Source: Erythrobacter sp. (GTDB lineage: Bacteria; Pseudomonadota; Alphaproteobacteria; Sphingomonadales; Sphingomonadaceae). From it: a DNA stretch of 64,000 nucleotides. A model generated the notes under the pieces. That model was not told the origin of the DNA. It did not search any database and saw only the letters and a program-made list of their open reading frames with translations. The stretch's first letter is position 1, and each line of letters opens with the position of its first letter. Positions 24,372-33,575 of the stretch are shown one piece after another. Location: NCBI GenBank assembly GCA_027311945.1, contig DAICXZ010000025.1, forward strand, positions 1-64,000. Direction: 5' to 3'. The position numbers and the translations under genes are program-made.

Positions 24372-25376
24372 TCAGTCTACCGCCAAGACGATCTTCCCGA
24401 CGTGATCGCCCGCCTCCATCCGGCGATGGGCCTCCGCCGCCTCGGCGAGCGGAAACACCTTGTCCATCTGCGGCCGCAACTCGCCCTCTTCCACTAGCGG
24501 CCAGACCTCGCAGGCAATCTCGGCGGCAAGCAGCTTCTTGAAGCTGTCGGACCGGGCGCGCAGGGTCGATCCGGTCATGGTCTGGCGGCGCACCATCAAC
24601 TTCGCCATGTTGACCTCAGCCCTGGCCCCGCCGAGCACCGCGATCGTCACCAGCCGGCCTTCTTCGCCAAGGCAATCGAGATTGCGCTGGGTGTAGTCGC
24701 CCGCCACCATGTCGAGCACGATCTGGCAGCCCGCCTTGCCGGTGATCTTGCGGACCTCCTCAACGAAATCGGCGGTCTTGTAATTGATCGCATGGTCGGC
24801 GCCGAGATCGCGCGCCGCCGCGCATTTTGCATCGCTGCCGCAGGTCACGATCACCTTGAGATCGAACAGTTTGGCGAGCTTGATCGCCATCGAGCCGATG
24901 CCCGAGGTGCCGCCGTGCACCAGCAGCGTCTCGCCATCGCGCGCCAGCCCGCGCTGGAACACATTGTGCCACACGGTGAACAGCGTTTCGGGCAAGGCCG
25001 CGGCCTGTTCCATGGGCAGGCCATCGGGCACCGGCAGGCAAGCGCCGGGCCGGGCTATGCAATATTGCGCATAGCCGCCCCCGTTCACCAGCGCGCAAAC
25101 GCGCCGCCCGATCCAGTCGGCAGCCTCGCTATCGCCCGCACCCACGACCGTGCCCGCAATCTCCAGCCCCGGCAGCTCGCTCGCACCCGGCGGCAGCGGG
25201 TAAAGCCCGGCGCGCTGCAGGCAATCGGGCCGGTTAACCCCGGCATAGGCGACTTTCACCAGCACCTCGCCGGGGCCGGGAACTGGTACCAGCTGCTCAA
25301 CCAGCTTGAGCACCTCCGGTCCGCCCGGCTCACTGATCGTTACGGCCCTCATGCGGTCCGATGCCTGCAAATTCAC
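24372..25376 (-). CDS. NAD(P)H quinone oxidoreductase, zinc-free MDR family
   Basis: The 334-residue protein matches the quinone oxidoreductase/PIG3 group. It has a GroES-like domain (GEVLVKVAYAGVNRPDCLQRAG), then a Rossmann domain with VHGGTSGIGSMAIKLAKLF. The segment DMVAGDYTQRNLDCL also fits. Zinc ligands of true alcohol dehydrogenases are missing. The GTG at 25376 has GGGGG just upstream; an ATG at 25352 is the alternative. It is divergent from the DUF1192 gene. Confidence 0.9.
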   Translation of the reverse strand: MNLQASDRMRAVTISEPGGPEVLKLVEQLVPVPGPGEVLVKVAYAGVNRPDCLQRAGLYPLPPGASELPGLEIAGTVVGAGDSEAADWIGRRVCALVNGGGYAQYCIARPGACLPVPDGLPMEQAAALPETLFTVWHNVFQRGLARDGETLLVHGGTSGIGSMAIKLAKLFDLKVIVTCGSDAKCAAARDLGADHAINYKTADFVEEVRKITGKAGCQIVLDMVAGDYTQRNLDCLGEEGRLVTIAVLGGARAEVNMAKLMVRRQTMTGSTLRARSDSFKKLLAAEIACEVWPLVEEGELRPQMDKVFPLAEAAEAHRRMEAGDHVGKIVLAVD

Positions 25377-25477
25377 ACTGCCCCCTTTGCCTTGCGCGTC
25401 CCCGTTTCGTCTTACCTGTATTCCCACTTAGCCGGAGCCATTGACAGCAAGCAATCCGATAGTGATGTTGCAAGACG

Positions 25478-25696
25478 ATGGATGGCGACGATCTTCCGCG
25501 AGTCCGTAGCGATGCGGCAAGTCTCTTGGCGAAAGAGGATCTCGACCGCTATTCGCAAGACGAGTTGATGGAGCGGATCGCCCTGCTCGAAGCCGAGATC
25601 GCGCGCATCAAGGCGCAGCATGCCAAGGCCGCCGCGCATCGCAGCCTGGCCGATCAGCTGTTCAAGCCGAGTCCCGGCGACGGAGGGGGCGAGTGA
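25478..25696 (+). CDS. DUF1192 family small protein
   Basis: The 72-residue protein has the DUF1192 pattern: a polar N-terminus, then DLDRYSQDELMERIALLEAEIARIKAQ, a single amphipathic coiled-coil helix, then ADQLFKP. The family is common in alphaproteobacteria and its function is unknown. It stands alone between divergent genes, about 190 bp before clpA. Confidence 0.85.
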   Translation: MDGDDLPRVRSDAASLLAKEDLDRYSQDELMERIALLEAEIARIKAQHAKAAAHRSLADQLFKPSPGDGGGE

Positions 25697-25884
25697 CGGG
25701 CCGCCCGGCCCTCATCCACTCTCGCAATTGCGCCGTGGCGCACCATATTGGTCATCACGAACAGACCCGCCCCGTGCAGGGCCGGTTTTCCCTAGACCGT
25801 CTATTAGCCACTCGTTCATTATGCCAGCCGCACACTGGCTCCCCCGCCGCCCCGCTGGTCGGCTGAGCCAACCGAAAGACTGCA

Positions 25885-28266
25885 ATGCCCAGTTTCGCGC
25901 AGAACCTCGAGAAGACCCTCCACACCGCGATCCAGCACGCGATCGACCGCACGCATGAATATGCGACGCTCGAACACCTGCTGCTGGCGCTCGTCAACGA
26001 TTCCGATGCGGCCGAAGTGATGACCGCGTGCGGGGTCGATCTGGAAGAGCTGGCGAACGTGGTGCGGCAGTATCTCGATCAGGAATACCAATCGCTGAAA
26101 TCGTCCGACCAGGCCGATCCGCAGCCGACCGCCGGGTTCCAGCGGGTGATCCAGCGCGCGATTCTCCACGTGCAAACCTCGGGCAAGGACACCGTGACCG
26201 GCGCCAATGTGCTGGTCGCCCTGTTCTCCGAACGCGATAGCTATGCGGTCTATTTCCTGCAGCAGCAGGATATGAGCCGATTGGATGCGGTGAGCTTCAT
26301 CAGCCACGGCATCGGCAAGAACGGCCGCCAGATCGAAAACCGCAGCCCGCAAGGCACCGAAGAACCCGAGGCCGCCAAGGCGGAGGACAAGCCCGATCCG
26401 AAGAACAAGAAGGATTCGGCGCTCGACCAGTTCTGCGTGAACCTCAACCAGAAGGCGCTCGACGGCCGGATCGACCCGCTGATCGGGCGCGGCCCCGAGG
26501 TTGATCGCACGGTGCAGATCCTGTGCCGCCGCTCCAAGAACAACCCGCTCTATGTGGGCGATCCCGGCGTCGGCAAGACCGCCATTGCCGAAGGTCTTGC
26601 GCGCAAGATCGTCGAGGGCGATGTGCCCGAGGTGCTCGAAAGCGCGGTGATCTATTCGCTCGACATGGGCTCGCTACTGGCGGGCACCCGCTATCGCGGC
26701 GATTTCGAGGAGCGATTGAAGCAGGTCGTCTCCGAACTGGAGAAAATGCCCGACGCGGTCCTCTTCATCGACGAAATCCACACGGTGATTGGCGCCGGGG
26801 CCACCAGCGGCGGGGCCATGGACGCCTCGAACCTGCTTAAGCCTGCGCTGTCTTCGGGCGCGATCCGCTGCATCGGGTCGACCACCTACAAGGAGTTCCG
26901 CAATCACTTCGAGAAGGACCGCGCCCTGCTGCGCCGGTTCCAGAAGATCGACGTGAACGAGCCTTCGGTGGAGGATACGATCAAGATCCTGCGCGGCCTG
27001 CGCACCGCCTTCGAGGAACACCACAAGGTCAAGTACACGCCCGACGCGATCAAGACCGCGGTGGAGCTGAGCGCACGCTACATCAACGACCGCAAGCTGC
27101 CCGACAAGGCGATCGACGTGATCGACGAGGTTGGCGCGATGCAGATGCTGGTGCCGCCGAGCCGCCGCCGCAAGACGATCACCGCCAGGGAGATCGAGAA
27201 GGTGATCGCGACGATGGCGCGCATCCCCCCCAAGTCGGTCAGCAAGGACGACAAGGCCGCGCTCGCCAACCTTGAGAAGGACCTGAAGCGCGTGGTGTTC
27301 GGGCAGGATCAGGCGATCGATCGCCTCTCCACCGCCATGAAGCTTTCGCGCGCCGGTCTGCGTGATCCGGACAAGCCGATCGGTTCGTTCCTCTTCTCCG
27401 GCCCCACCGGCGTCGGCAAGACCGAGGTCGCGCGCCAGCTCGCCTCGATCATGGGGATCGAGCTGAAGCGCTTCGACATGTCCGAATATATGGAGCGCCA
27501 CAGCGTCTCGCGCCTGATCGGTGCGCCTCCGGGCTATGTCGGCTACGATCAGGGTGGCCTGCTCACCGATGCCATCGACCAGCACCCGCACTGCGTGCTG
27601 CTGCTCGACGAGATCGAGAAGGCCCACCCCGACCTGTTCAACATCCTGCTGCAGGTGATGGATAACGGCCGCCTGACCGACCACCACGGCAAGACGGTCG
27701 ATTTCCGCAACGTGGTGCTGATCATGACGACCAACGCGGGCGCATCGGATGCGGCCAAGCAGGGGATCGGCTTCGGCAGCGGCACCAAGGTCGAGGCGGC
27801 GGAAGAGGCGGTGAAGAAGATGTTCACCCCCGAATTCCGCAACCGCCTCGATGCGATCGTGCCGTTCGGCTATCTCGGCAAGGACACGATCAGCCGCGTG
27901 GTCGACAAGTTCATCCTCCAGCTCGAACTGCAGCTGGCCGACCAGAACGTGCACATCCAGTTCGACAGCGATGCGCGCGAATGGCTGGGTGAACGCGGCT
28001 ATGACAAGCTGATGGGTGCGCGCCCGATGGGCCGCCTGATTCAGGAGAAGGTCAAGCAGCCGCTCGCCGAAGAGCTGTTGTTCGGCAAGCTCGCGCACGG
28101 CGGCGAGGTGCATGTCAGCGTGAAGGAGAATAAACTCGCCTTCGAGCTGACCGCCGCCCCGCCCAAGGCCCAAAAACGCTCCGGGCCGAAGAAGACACGC
28201 AAGAAGCCGGCGGCGAAGAAGCAGGAAGGCGATGCTTCGGCCGAGGGCAGCACCTCGGAAGACTGA
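25885..28266 (+). CDS. clpA: ClpA, ATPase subunit of the ClpAP protease
   Basis: The 793-residue unfoldase feeds proteins to ClpP. The N-domain (1-145) is followed by AAA-1 with Walker A GDPGVGKT and Walker B LFIDEIH. AAA-2 has GPTGVGKTEVARQLA and LLLDEIEKAH. The IGFG loop near residue 632 is the ClpP-docking signal. The tail is Lys/Ala-rich (about 765-785). The adaptor gene clpS, often just upstream in proteobacteria, is not in the 188 bp before the start. A strong hairpin follows at 28293. Confidence 0.95.
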   Translation: MPSFAQNLEKTLHTAIQHAIDRTHEYATLEHLLLALVNDSDAAEVMTACGVDLEELANVVRQYLDQEYQSLKSSDQADPQPTAGFQRVIQRAILHVQTSGKDTVTGANVLVALFSERDSYAVYFLQQQDMSRLDAVSFISHGIGKNGRQIENRSPQGTEEPEAAKAEDKPDPKNKKDSALDQFCVNLNQKALDGRIDPLIGRGPEVDRTVQILCRRSKNNPLYVGDPGVGKTAIAEGLARKIVEGDVPEVLESAVIYSLDMGSLLAGTRYRGDFEERLKQVVSELEKMPDAVLFIDEIHTVIGAGATSGGAMDASNLLKPALSSGAIRCIGSTTYKEFRNHFEKDRALLRRFQKIDVNEPSVEDTIKILRGLRTAFEEHHKVKYTPDAIKTAVELSARYINDRKLPDKAIDVIDEVGAMQMLVPPSRRRKTITAREIEKVIATMARIPPKSVSKDDKAALANLEKDLKRVVFGQDQAIDRLSTAMKLSRAGLRDPDKPIGSFLFSGPTGVGKTEVARQLASIMGIELKRFDMSEYMERHSVSRLIGAPPGYVGYDQGGLLTDAIDQHPHCVLLLDEIEKAHPDLFNILLQVMDNGRLTDHHGKTVDFRNVVLIMTTNAGASDAAKQGIGFGSGTKVEAAEEAVKKMFTPEFRNRLDAIVPFGYLGKDTISRVVDKFILQLELQLADQNVHIQFDSDAREWLGERGYDKLMGARPMGRLIQEKVKQPLAEELLFGKLAHGGEVHVSVKENKLAFELTAAPPKAQKRSGPKKTRKKPAAKKQEGDASAEGSTSED

Positions 28267-28292
28267 TCTTTCCGCTAATCGATGATTTTCCG

Positions 28293-28324
28293 CAGGGCGG
28301 CGCTGGAACTCCAGTGCCGCCCTG
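28293..28324 (+). terminator. strong hairpin after clpA
   Basis: Nine-base arms (28293-28301 and 28316-28324) continue through a G-T pair into a CTGG/CCAG inner stem around a 4-nt loop. It lies 27 bp after the clpA stop and 16 bp before the nuclease start. A weak T-containing tail follows, so it is probably a terminator or an mRNA 3'-end stabiliser. Confidence 0.6.
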
Positions 28325-28339
28325 TCCATTTACAGGGGG

Positions 28340-29341
28340 ATGAGCGCCCCCCACTGGATCCAGCCGCACCCGCAGGGCATTTACGTCGCCCCGGCCGATT
28401 GCTGGGTCGATCCCTCGGTGGCGGTCGAGCGGGCGCTGGTCACACACGGCCATGCCGACCACGCACGCGGCGGACACGGCGAGACACTCGCCACGCCGGA
28501 AACGCTCGCGATCATGGACCTGCGTTACAACACGCGGGCGGGCGCGGTGCCCGTGGCCTATGGTGAAACGCTCCGGCTCGCAGGCTCTGTCGATGCGACA
28601 TACCTGCCCGCCGGGCACGTGCTCGGCTCGGCGCAGATCCTGCTTGAGCACGCGGGCGAGCGGGTGGTGATCACCGGCGACTACAAGCGCCGCCCCGATC
28701 CGACCTGCGCGCCGTTCGAGCTTGCGCCGTGCGACATCTTCATCACCGAGGCGACCTTCGGCTTGCCGGTCTTCACCCATCCGCCGATTGCCGAAGAGAT
28801 TGCCAAGCTGCTGAGCGCGCTGGCGGCCAATCCCGAGGCTTGCGTGCTGGTGGGCGCCTATGCGCTGGGCAAGGCGCAGCGAGTGATCGCCGAACTGCGC
28901 GCGGCGGGTCATCACGATCCGATCTATCTCCATGGCGCGATGGAGCGGATGTGCCGCCTCTATGAAGAGCTGGGCGTGCCGCTCGGCGAGCTGCGGCTGG
29001 TGGCCGACCACACGAAAGAAGAGATGCGCGGCGCGATTATCATCTGCCCGCCCTCCGCGCTGAACGACCGCTGGAGCCGCCGTCTGCCCGATCCGATCAC
29101 CGCCATGGCGAGCGGCTGGATGCGCGTGCGCCAGCGAGCCCGCCAGCGCAATGTCGAACTGCCGCTGGTGATCTCCGACCATGCCGACTGGCACGAGCTG
29201 ACCCGCACGGTCGAAGAGGTAAACCCGCGCGAGACCTGGATCACACACGGCCGCGAGGAGGCGCTGCTGCGCTGGCACGAGCTGCACCAGCGCAAGGCCC
29301 GCGCGCTGGCGCTGGTGGGATATGAGGACGAGGATGATTAG
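28340..29341 (+). CDS. ligase-associated metallo-beta-lactamase DNA exonuclease
   Basis: The 333-residue protein has the MBL motifs HGHADH (about residues 36-41), PAGHVLGSAQILLE and ITGDYKRRPDP, with the beta-CASP-like ending VISDHADWHEL...WITHG. It belongs to the family encoded beside ATP-dependent ligases and thought to trim DNA ends in damage repair. The ligase gene follows 51 bp downstream, supporting that role. The Lhr-type helicase and PdeM-type phosphoesterase often found with them are absent here. Confidence 0.9.
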   Translation: MSAPHWIQPHPQGIYVAPADCWVDPSVAVERALVTHGHADHARGGHGETLATPETLAIMDLRYNTRAGAVPVAYGETLRLAGSVDATYLPAGHVLGSAQILLEHAGERVVITGDYKRRPDPTCAPFELAPCDIFITEATFGLPVFTHPPIAEEIAKLLSALAANPEACVLVGAYALGKAQRVIAELRAAGHHDPIYLHGAMERMCRLYEELGVPLGELRLVADHTKEEMRGAIIICPPSALNDRWSRRLPDPITAMASGWMRVRQRARQRNVELPLVISDHADWHELTRTVEEVNPRETWITHGREEALLRWHELHQRKARALALVGYEDEDD

Positions 29342-29357
29342 GCTCTCACCCAGGACT

Positions 29358-29378
29358 CCGCTCGCTCAGCACGAGCGG
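29358..29378 (+). repeat. hairpin between nuclease and ligase genes
   Basis: Seven-base arms CCGCTCG (29358-29364) and CGAGCGG (29372-29378) enclose a 7-nt loop, ending 14 bp before the ligase ATG. CTTTTA follows soon after. It may lower ligase expression or mark an RNA-processing point inside the operon. Confidence 0.4.
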
Positions 29379-29392
29379 TGTGGCTTTTAGCC

Positions 29393-30991
29393 ATGGAAGA
29401 GTTCGCCGATCTCGTCGACGCGCTGATCTACACGCGCAGCCGCAACGGCAAGCTTGCGCTGATCGCGGACTATCTGCGTGCCACCCCTGATCCCGACCGC
29501 GGCTGGGCGCTCGCTGCGCTGACCGACGGGCTCGACTTCCCGGCGGTCAAAAGCTCGACCATCCGCAATCTGCTCAAGGACCGGGTCGATCCGGTGCTGT
29601 GGAGCCTAAGCCGCGACTTCGTGGGCGACACGGCGGAAACCGCTAGCTTCCTCTGGCCCGAGCCGCTGCGCCCCGTCGATGCCGCGCCGCCCACCGTTTC
29701 CGAAGCCGTCGCCAGCCTTGCCGCCATGACCCGCGTCAGCGTGATGGCTGAATTACCCCGCCTTCTCGACCGGCTCGATGCGAAGGGCCGCTATGCGCTG
29801 TTCAAGCTGGCCACCGGGGGCATGCGCGTGGGCGTGTCGGCGCGGTTGGCGAAGATCGCCTTTGCGCAGGCCTTCGATGTCGAGGTCGATAAGGTCGAGG
29901 AATACTGGCACGCGCTCGCGCCGCCCTATTCCGAACTGTTCGCCTGGGCCGCCGAGGGTGCCGATCCGCCCGATACCGCCAACATGCCGCTGTTCCGCCC
30001 CTTCATGCTCGCGCACCCGCTCGAAGACACCGAGGTCGACCTTGCCGACTACGTGGCCGAGTGGAAGTGGGACGGCATCCGCGTGCAGCTGGTCCATGTG
30101 CATGGCGAAACGCGGGTCTACTCGCGCTCGGGCGACGATATTTCTGCCACCTTTCCCGAGCTGATCGACGCGCTTGCCATTCCCGCCGTGCTTGATGGTG
30201 AGCTGCTGGTGCGCGGCAGCCATCAGGGCGGCAAAGAGGGCGGCGCGGCAAGCTTCAACGCCTTGCAGCAGCGCCTAGGCCGCAAGACCGTCAGCAAGAA
30301 AATGCTCGCCGAGGCCCCGGCCTTCGTGCGGCTTTACGACGCGCTCGCCATCGGCGGCGATGACCTGCGCGCGCTGCCGTGGAACGAACGGCGCGCGCAG
30401 CTTGAAGCGTTGATGCCGCGCCTGCCGGATAGCCATTTCGACCTCTCGCAAATTGTCGAGGCGGAGGACTTCGCCCGGCTCGCCCAAATCCGCGAGGGCG
30501 CGCGCGACGATGCCATCGAGGGCCTGATGCTCAAGCGGCGCGACAGCCCCTATGTCGCGGGCCGCAAGACCGGCCTGTGGTACAAGTGGAAGCGCGATCC
30601 GCTGCTGGTCGACTGCGTGCTGATGTATGCCCAGCGCGGCAGCGGCAAGCGCAGCAGCTTCTATTCGGACTACACCTTCGGCTGCTGGACAGCCGACCCC
30701 GATCAGGGCGGCGAACTGCTCCCGGTGGGCAAGGCCTATTCGGGCTTCACCGACGAGGAGTTGAAGAAGCTTGATCGGCATGTGCGGCAAAACACTGTCA
30801 ACCGCTTCGGCCCGGTACGCGAGACCGATAAGAGTCTGGTGTTCGAGGTAGCCTTCGACTCGGTGCACGCAAGCAAGCGCCACAAGTCGGGCCTCGCCAT
30901 GCGGTTCCCGCGCATCCACCGTATCCGCTGGGACAAGCCCGCGCACGAGGCCGACCCGATCGAGGCCCTGCGCGCGCTGGTGAAGGAATGA
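29393..30991 (+). CDS. ATP-dependent DNA ligase of the repair type (LigC-like)
   Basis: The 532-residue enzyme seals nicks using ATP. An N-terminal DNA-binding domain (about 1-200) is followed by the adenylation domain. The nucleophile lysine is K225 in WKWDG, later motifs include GLMLKRRDSPY and GLWYKWKRDP, and an OB-fold ends the protein. Family members are called cisplatin-damage-response ligases in annotations. The ATG at 29393 gives the usual MEEFADLVDAL start. It pairs with the upstream nuclease. Confidence 0.93.
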   Translation: MEEFADLVDALIYTRSRNGKLALIADYLRATPDPDRGWALAALTDGLDFPAVKSSTIRNLLKDRVDPVLWSLSRDFVGDTAETASFLWPEPLRPVDAAPPTVSEAVASLAAMTRVSVMAELPRLLDRLDAKGRYALFKLATGGMRVGVSARLAKIAFAQAFDVEVDKVEEYWHALAPPYSELFAWAAEGADPPDTANMPLFRPFMLAHPLEDTEVDLADYVAEWKWDGIRVQLVHVHGETRVYSRSGDDISATFPELIDALAIPAVLDGELLVRGSHQGGKEGGAASFNALQQRLGRKTVSKKMLAEAPAFVRLYDALAIGGDDLRALPWNERRAQLEALMPRLPDSHFDLSQIVEAEDFARLAQIREGARDDAIEGLMLKRRDSPYVAGRKTGLWYKWKRDPLLVDCVLMYAQRGSGKRSSFYSDYTFGCWTADPDQGGELLPVGKAYSGFTDEELKKLDRHVRQNTVNRFGPVRETDKSLVFEVAFDSVHASKRHKSGLAMRFPRIHRIRWDKPAHEADPIEALRALVKE

Positions 30992-31069
30992 CCTTGCGGC
31001 AGATCAAGGCGGCACGACTGCATAGTCGGCAAAGGGCACAATGAGCCGAATTGCCCGAAAGACCTTGCC

Positions 31070-31477
31070 GTGAACGACGAGCCCAAAGCCACGCCCTACG
31101 AACTGATCGGCGGCCAGCCCGCTATCGAGGCCGTGGTCGAGCGCTTCTACGACCTTATGGACAGCGACCCGGCCTATGCCGAACTGCGCGCAATCCATGC
31201 GGCTGACCTAAGCCCGATGCGCAAGTCACTCGCCGGGTTCCTTGCCGGATGGGCGGGCGGGCCGCGCGGCTGGTTCGAGGCCAATCCGGGCAAATGCATG
31301 ATGAGCATGCATTCCGGCTTCCCCATCACCTCCGAGACCGCAGGGCAGTGGGTCGAGGCGATGGCGCACGCCTTCGCCGATTGCGGCCTGGCCGATCATC
31401 CGGTGGGCAAGCTGATGAACGAGCGTTTCGAGATGATGGCCGGAGGCATGACGCGCCCCGCCTCAACCGCAGGCTGA
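31070..31477 (+). CDS. group II truncated haemoglobin
   Basis: The 135-residue 2-on-2 globin has the group II pattern: YELIGGQPAIEAVVERFYDLM with a B10 tyrosine, HAADLSPMRKSLAGFLAGWAGGP, the proximal histidine in SMHSGFPI, and the later tryptophan WVEAM. Such globins bind oxygen or NO; the exact role is open. The start is a GTG at 31070 with a GAAAGA ribosome site. No ATG is available in frame. Confidence 0.92.
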   Translation: MNDEPKATPYELIGGQPAIEAVVERFYDLMDSDPAYAELRAIHAADLSPMRKSLAGFLAGWAGGPRGWFEANPGKCMMSMHSGFPITSETAGQWVEAMAHAFADCGLADHPVGKLMNERFEMMAGGMTRPASTAG

Positions 31478-31529
31478 TCGCCGCCACAATGCAATTGCGC
31501 GGCGCGCTGTCGTGGAGCAGTTAGGCGGC

Positions 31530-32189
31530 ATGTATCGCATGTCCTCCGCAGATCGCGTGCTCGCCTATTCCATCGCCGGTGCAGCCGGTTTCGTCGACGC
31601 CAGCGGCTTCCTCGCAGCGGACCGCTATTTCGTCTCGTTCATGTCGGGCAACACCACCCGGCTTGGCGTGGAACTGGCCCGCGGATCAACGGCTGCGGCG
31701 ATTGCGGCCATGTTACTGGCCGGGTTCGTGGTCGGCGTTGCCCTGGGCGCGCTGGTTGCCGACCGGTTCGAACCCTGGCGCAAGACCTCGGTGCTTGTCA
31801 CTTCGACGATACTGTTGCTCGCCGCTGCCGCCGCACAGGCCTTCGGCTTGACGCTCGGCCTGCTGCTCGGCGCGGTGCTAGCGATGGGGGCGATCAACAA
31901 CGTATTCCGCAAAAGCGGCGAGGTCGCGCTTGGCGTCACCTACATGACCGGCGCGCTGGTGCGGGTGGGCGAAGGGCTTGCAGGGCTCATCAAGCGGAGT
32001 GCCCAGCGGCGGCGCGGGGCCTTCGAGAGCATGTTGCTGTGGGCGAGCCTTTCGGGCGGCGGCTGCATCGGCGCGCTGGTTTATCTCAATGCCCAGACTG
32101 CCGTGGGCTGGCTTGGCGCGCTGTGGGTGCTGGCGCTGGCGCTGTTCGCCTGGCGGATCGAAGCGCGCGAGTCAGTCCAGGCGAACTAG
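31530..32189 (+). CDS. YoaK/DUF1275 family membrane protein
   Basis: The protein of about 219 residues has six hydrophobic helices and the family hallmark AGAAGFVDASGF...FVSFMSGNTTRLG near the N-terminus. The MTGALVRVGEGL motif follows later. DUF1275 proteins are predicted inner-membrane transporters of unknown substrate. GTG 31512 and ATG 31539 are alternatives to the ATG at 31530. The last 18 bp overlap the convergent DUF167 gene. Confidence 0.88.
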   Translation: MYRMSSADRVLAYSIAGAAGFVDASGFLAADRYFVSFMSGNTTRLGVELARGSTAAAIAAMLLAGFVVGVALGALVADRFEPWRKTSVLVTSTILLLAAAAAQAFGLTLGLLLGAVLAMGAINNVFRKSGEVALGVTYMTGALVRVGEGLAGLIKRSAQRRRGAFESMLLWASLSGGGCIGALVYLNAQTAVGWLGALWVLALALFAWRIEARESVQAN

Positions 32190-32450
32190 CTTGCTGCGCG
32201 AAGTTGCGCCGCGCAACAAGGTGAGGCGCGAGGGCGCAGAGCCGAGCGCCTTGGCCAGCAGGCTTATAACCGCATCGTTGGCGGCACCGTCCTGCGGCTT
32301 GGCGCGCACCTTCACCTGCACTGCGCCGTCGACAATCGCGACGCCCTCGCTGCGCGCACCCGGAGTTACCCGCACGGCCAGCCGCCCCTCATCGTCGGCC
32401 AGCGCGCGGATGGCATCGGCGGACGGGAGATCAGGCTTCGGTTTCGCCAT
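32172..32450 (-). CDS. DUF167/YggU family small protein
   Basis: The 92-residue protein has the YggU core: LAVRVTPGARSEGVA, VQVKVRAKPQDGAANDAVISLLAKALG and LTLLRGATSRSKLVRL. It is a small alpha/beta fold of unknown function. It overlaps the upstream gamma-carbonic-anhydrase gene by 20 bp and the convergent YoaK gene by 18 bp, so nearly half of its sequence constraint is shared at the two ends. Confidence 0.9.
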   Translation of the reverse strand: MAKPKPDLPSADAIRALADDEGRLAVRVTPGARSEGVAIVDGAVQVKVRAKPQDGAANDAVISLLAKALGSAPSRLTLLRGATSRSKLVRLD

Positions 32451-33006
32451 GCAAGGTCGCCAGATGCCGCTCGGCCAGCGCGCAATAGCGTTCGGCCTGA
32501 AAACGGATTTTCTCCACCTGCGCCGCGTCCATCGTGCGCAGGTGCTTGGCCGGACGCCCGATCCAGATTTCGCGCGGCGGAATTCGCTTGCCGGGGCTGA
32601 GCAAAGCACCCGCCCCCAGCATCGCCCCCTCGCCCACATGGCACCCGTCCATCGCGATCGCGCCCATGCCGACGAAGGCCTTGTCAGCCAGCGTGGCCCC
32701 GTGGACGAGCGCCATATGGCCGATCACGCAGTCCTCGCCGATGATCGTGGGGCAGCCTTCAGTATCGGGGCGCGGACCCTCCACGTGAAACACCGAGCCA
32801 TCCTGCACGTTGCTCCGCGCGCCGACCTCGATCCGGTGAATGTCGCCGCGCAGCACGCAGTTGTACCAGATGCTCGCCTGCGGCCCGATGGTCACGTCAC
32901 CGATAATCCGCGCGCCGGGGGCCACGAAGGCGGTCTCGTGGATCTGCGGCACCTTGCCCTCGAACGGGAGGATTGTGGCTCCGGGAAATCTCTCTGCGCG
33001 ATTCAC
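32431..33006 (-). CDS. gamma-carbonic anhydrase family protein
   Basis: The 191-residue protein is a left-handed beta-helix trimeric fold with hexapeptide repeats (IIGDVTIGPQASIWYN, CHVGEGAMLGAGALL). Metal-ligand histidines are in NVQDGSVFHVEG and CVIGHMALVHG, as in YrdA/Cam homologues. Carbonic anhydrase activity of such homologues is often weak or undetected. The start is a GTG at 33006, overlapping the upstream GNAT stop as GTGA. Confidence 0.92.
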   Translation of the reverse strand: MNRAERFPGATILPFEGKVPQIHETAFVAPGARIIGDVTIGPQASIWYNCVLRGDIHRIEVGARSNVQDGSVFHVEGPRPDTEGCPTIIGEDCVIGHMALVHGATLADKAFVGMGAIAMDGCHVGEGAMLGAGALLSPGKRIPPREIWIGRPAKHLRTMDAAQVEKIRFQAERYCALAERHLATLHGETEA

Positions 33007-33575
33007 GCAAGCTGCTCCCAGTCGTCCCGCGACATCGAATAGGCGATCACTACGCTGCCACCGAATTCCTTGCTCGGAAAATCGAGATCCTTCCGGCGAT
33101 GCATCCCTATCCGACGCATGAGGCCCCAGCTCGATTCGTTCTCATCAACCGTCAGCGCAACGATATGTGGCGCGCCAAGCCCGCGAAAGGCCCAGTCGCG
33201 CGAGGCGAGCGCCCCTTCTTTCGCGTAGCCATGGCCCCAGCTGTCCTCGCGATAGCGCCAGCCGATTTCGTGATCGCCCTGTGGCCCGCCTTCCTGATTG
33301 GCGCGCTTCAGGCCGACCATGCCGATCACTTCGCCTGCGAGATGGCCACCATCGTCCTTGCGGCGACAACACCAGAATGTGTGGCCGAACTTCTCGCTAT
33401 AGCTATCGAGCCGTGCGCGAAACGTTGCGATCCCCTCGCCATCGAGCAGTCCGCCGAGCCAGCGCATGACCGCGGGCGTATTGGTGTGGCGAATAAAGTC
33501 GTCCCACGATGCATCGTCCCACTCGTGCAGGCGCAGGCGTTCGGTTTCAAGGACGATGGCTGGCGACTGGCTCAC
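33003..33575 (-). CDS. GNAT family N-acetyltransferase (RimJ/RimL type), copy 1
   Basis: The 190-residue protein has the RimJ/RimL pattern: VLETERLRLHEWD at the N-terminus, NTPAVMRWLGG, then HEIGWRYREDSWGHGYAKEGA with the acetyl-CoA loop, and NESSWGLMRRIGMH. Substrate unknown. The GTG at 33575 is chosen because GGAG lies upstream and it overlaps the previous stop as GTGA; an ATG at 33587 is also possible. It is similar to the next gene, so a tandem duplication is likely. Confidence 0.9.
   Translation of the reverse strand: MSQSPAIVLETERLRLHEWDDASWDDFIRHTNTPAVMRWLGGLLDGEGIATFRARLDSYSEKFGHTFWCCRRKDDGGHLAGEVIGMVGLKRANQEGGPQGDHEIGWRYREDSWGHGYAKEGALASRDWAFRGLGAPHIVALTVDENESSWGLMRRIGMHRRKDLDFPSKEFGGSVVIAYSMSRDDWEQLA

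Noticed and set aside
26674-28329. 551-codon open frame on the - strand
   Set aside because: Fully antisense to clpA, whose motifs are unambiguous.
32777-32792. parS-like sequence CCCTCCACGTGAAACA
   Set aside because: It matches the parS consensus at only 13 of 16 positions, is not palindromic, lies in the gamma-carbonic anhydrase gene and is about 15 kb from the par cluster; chance is more likely.
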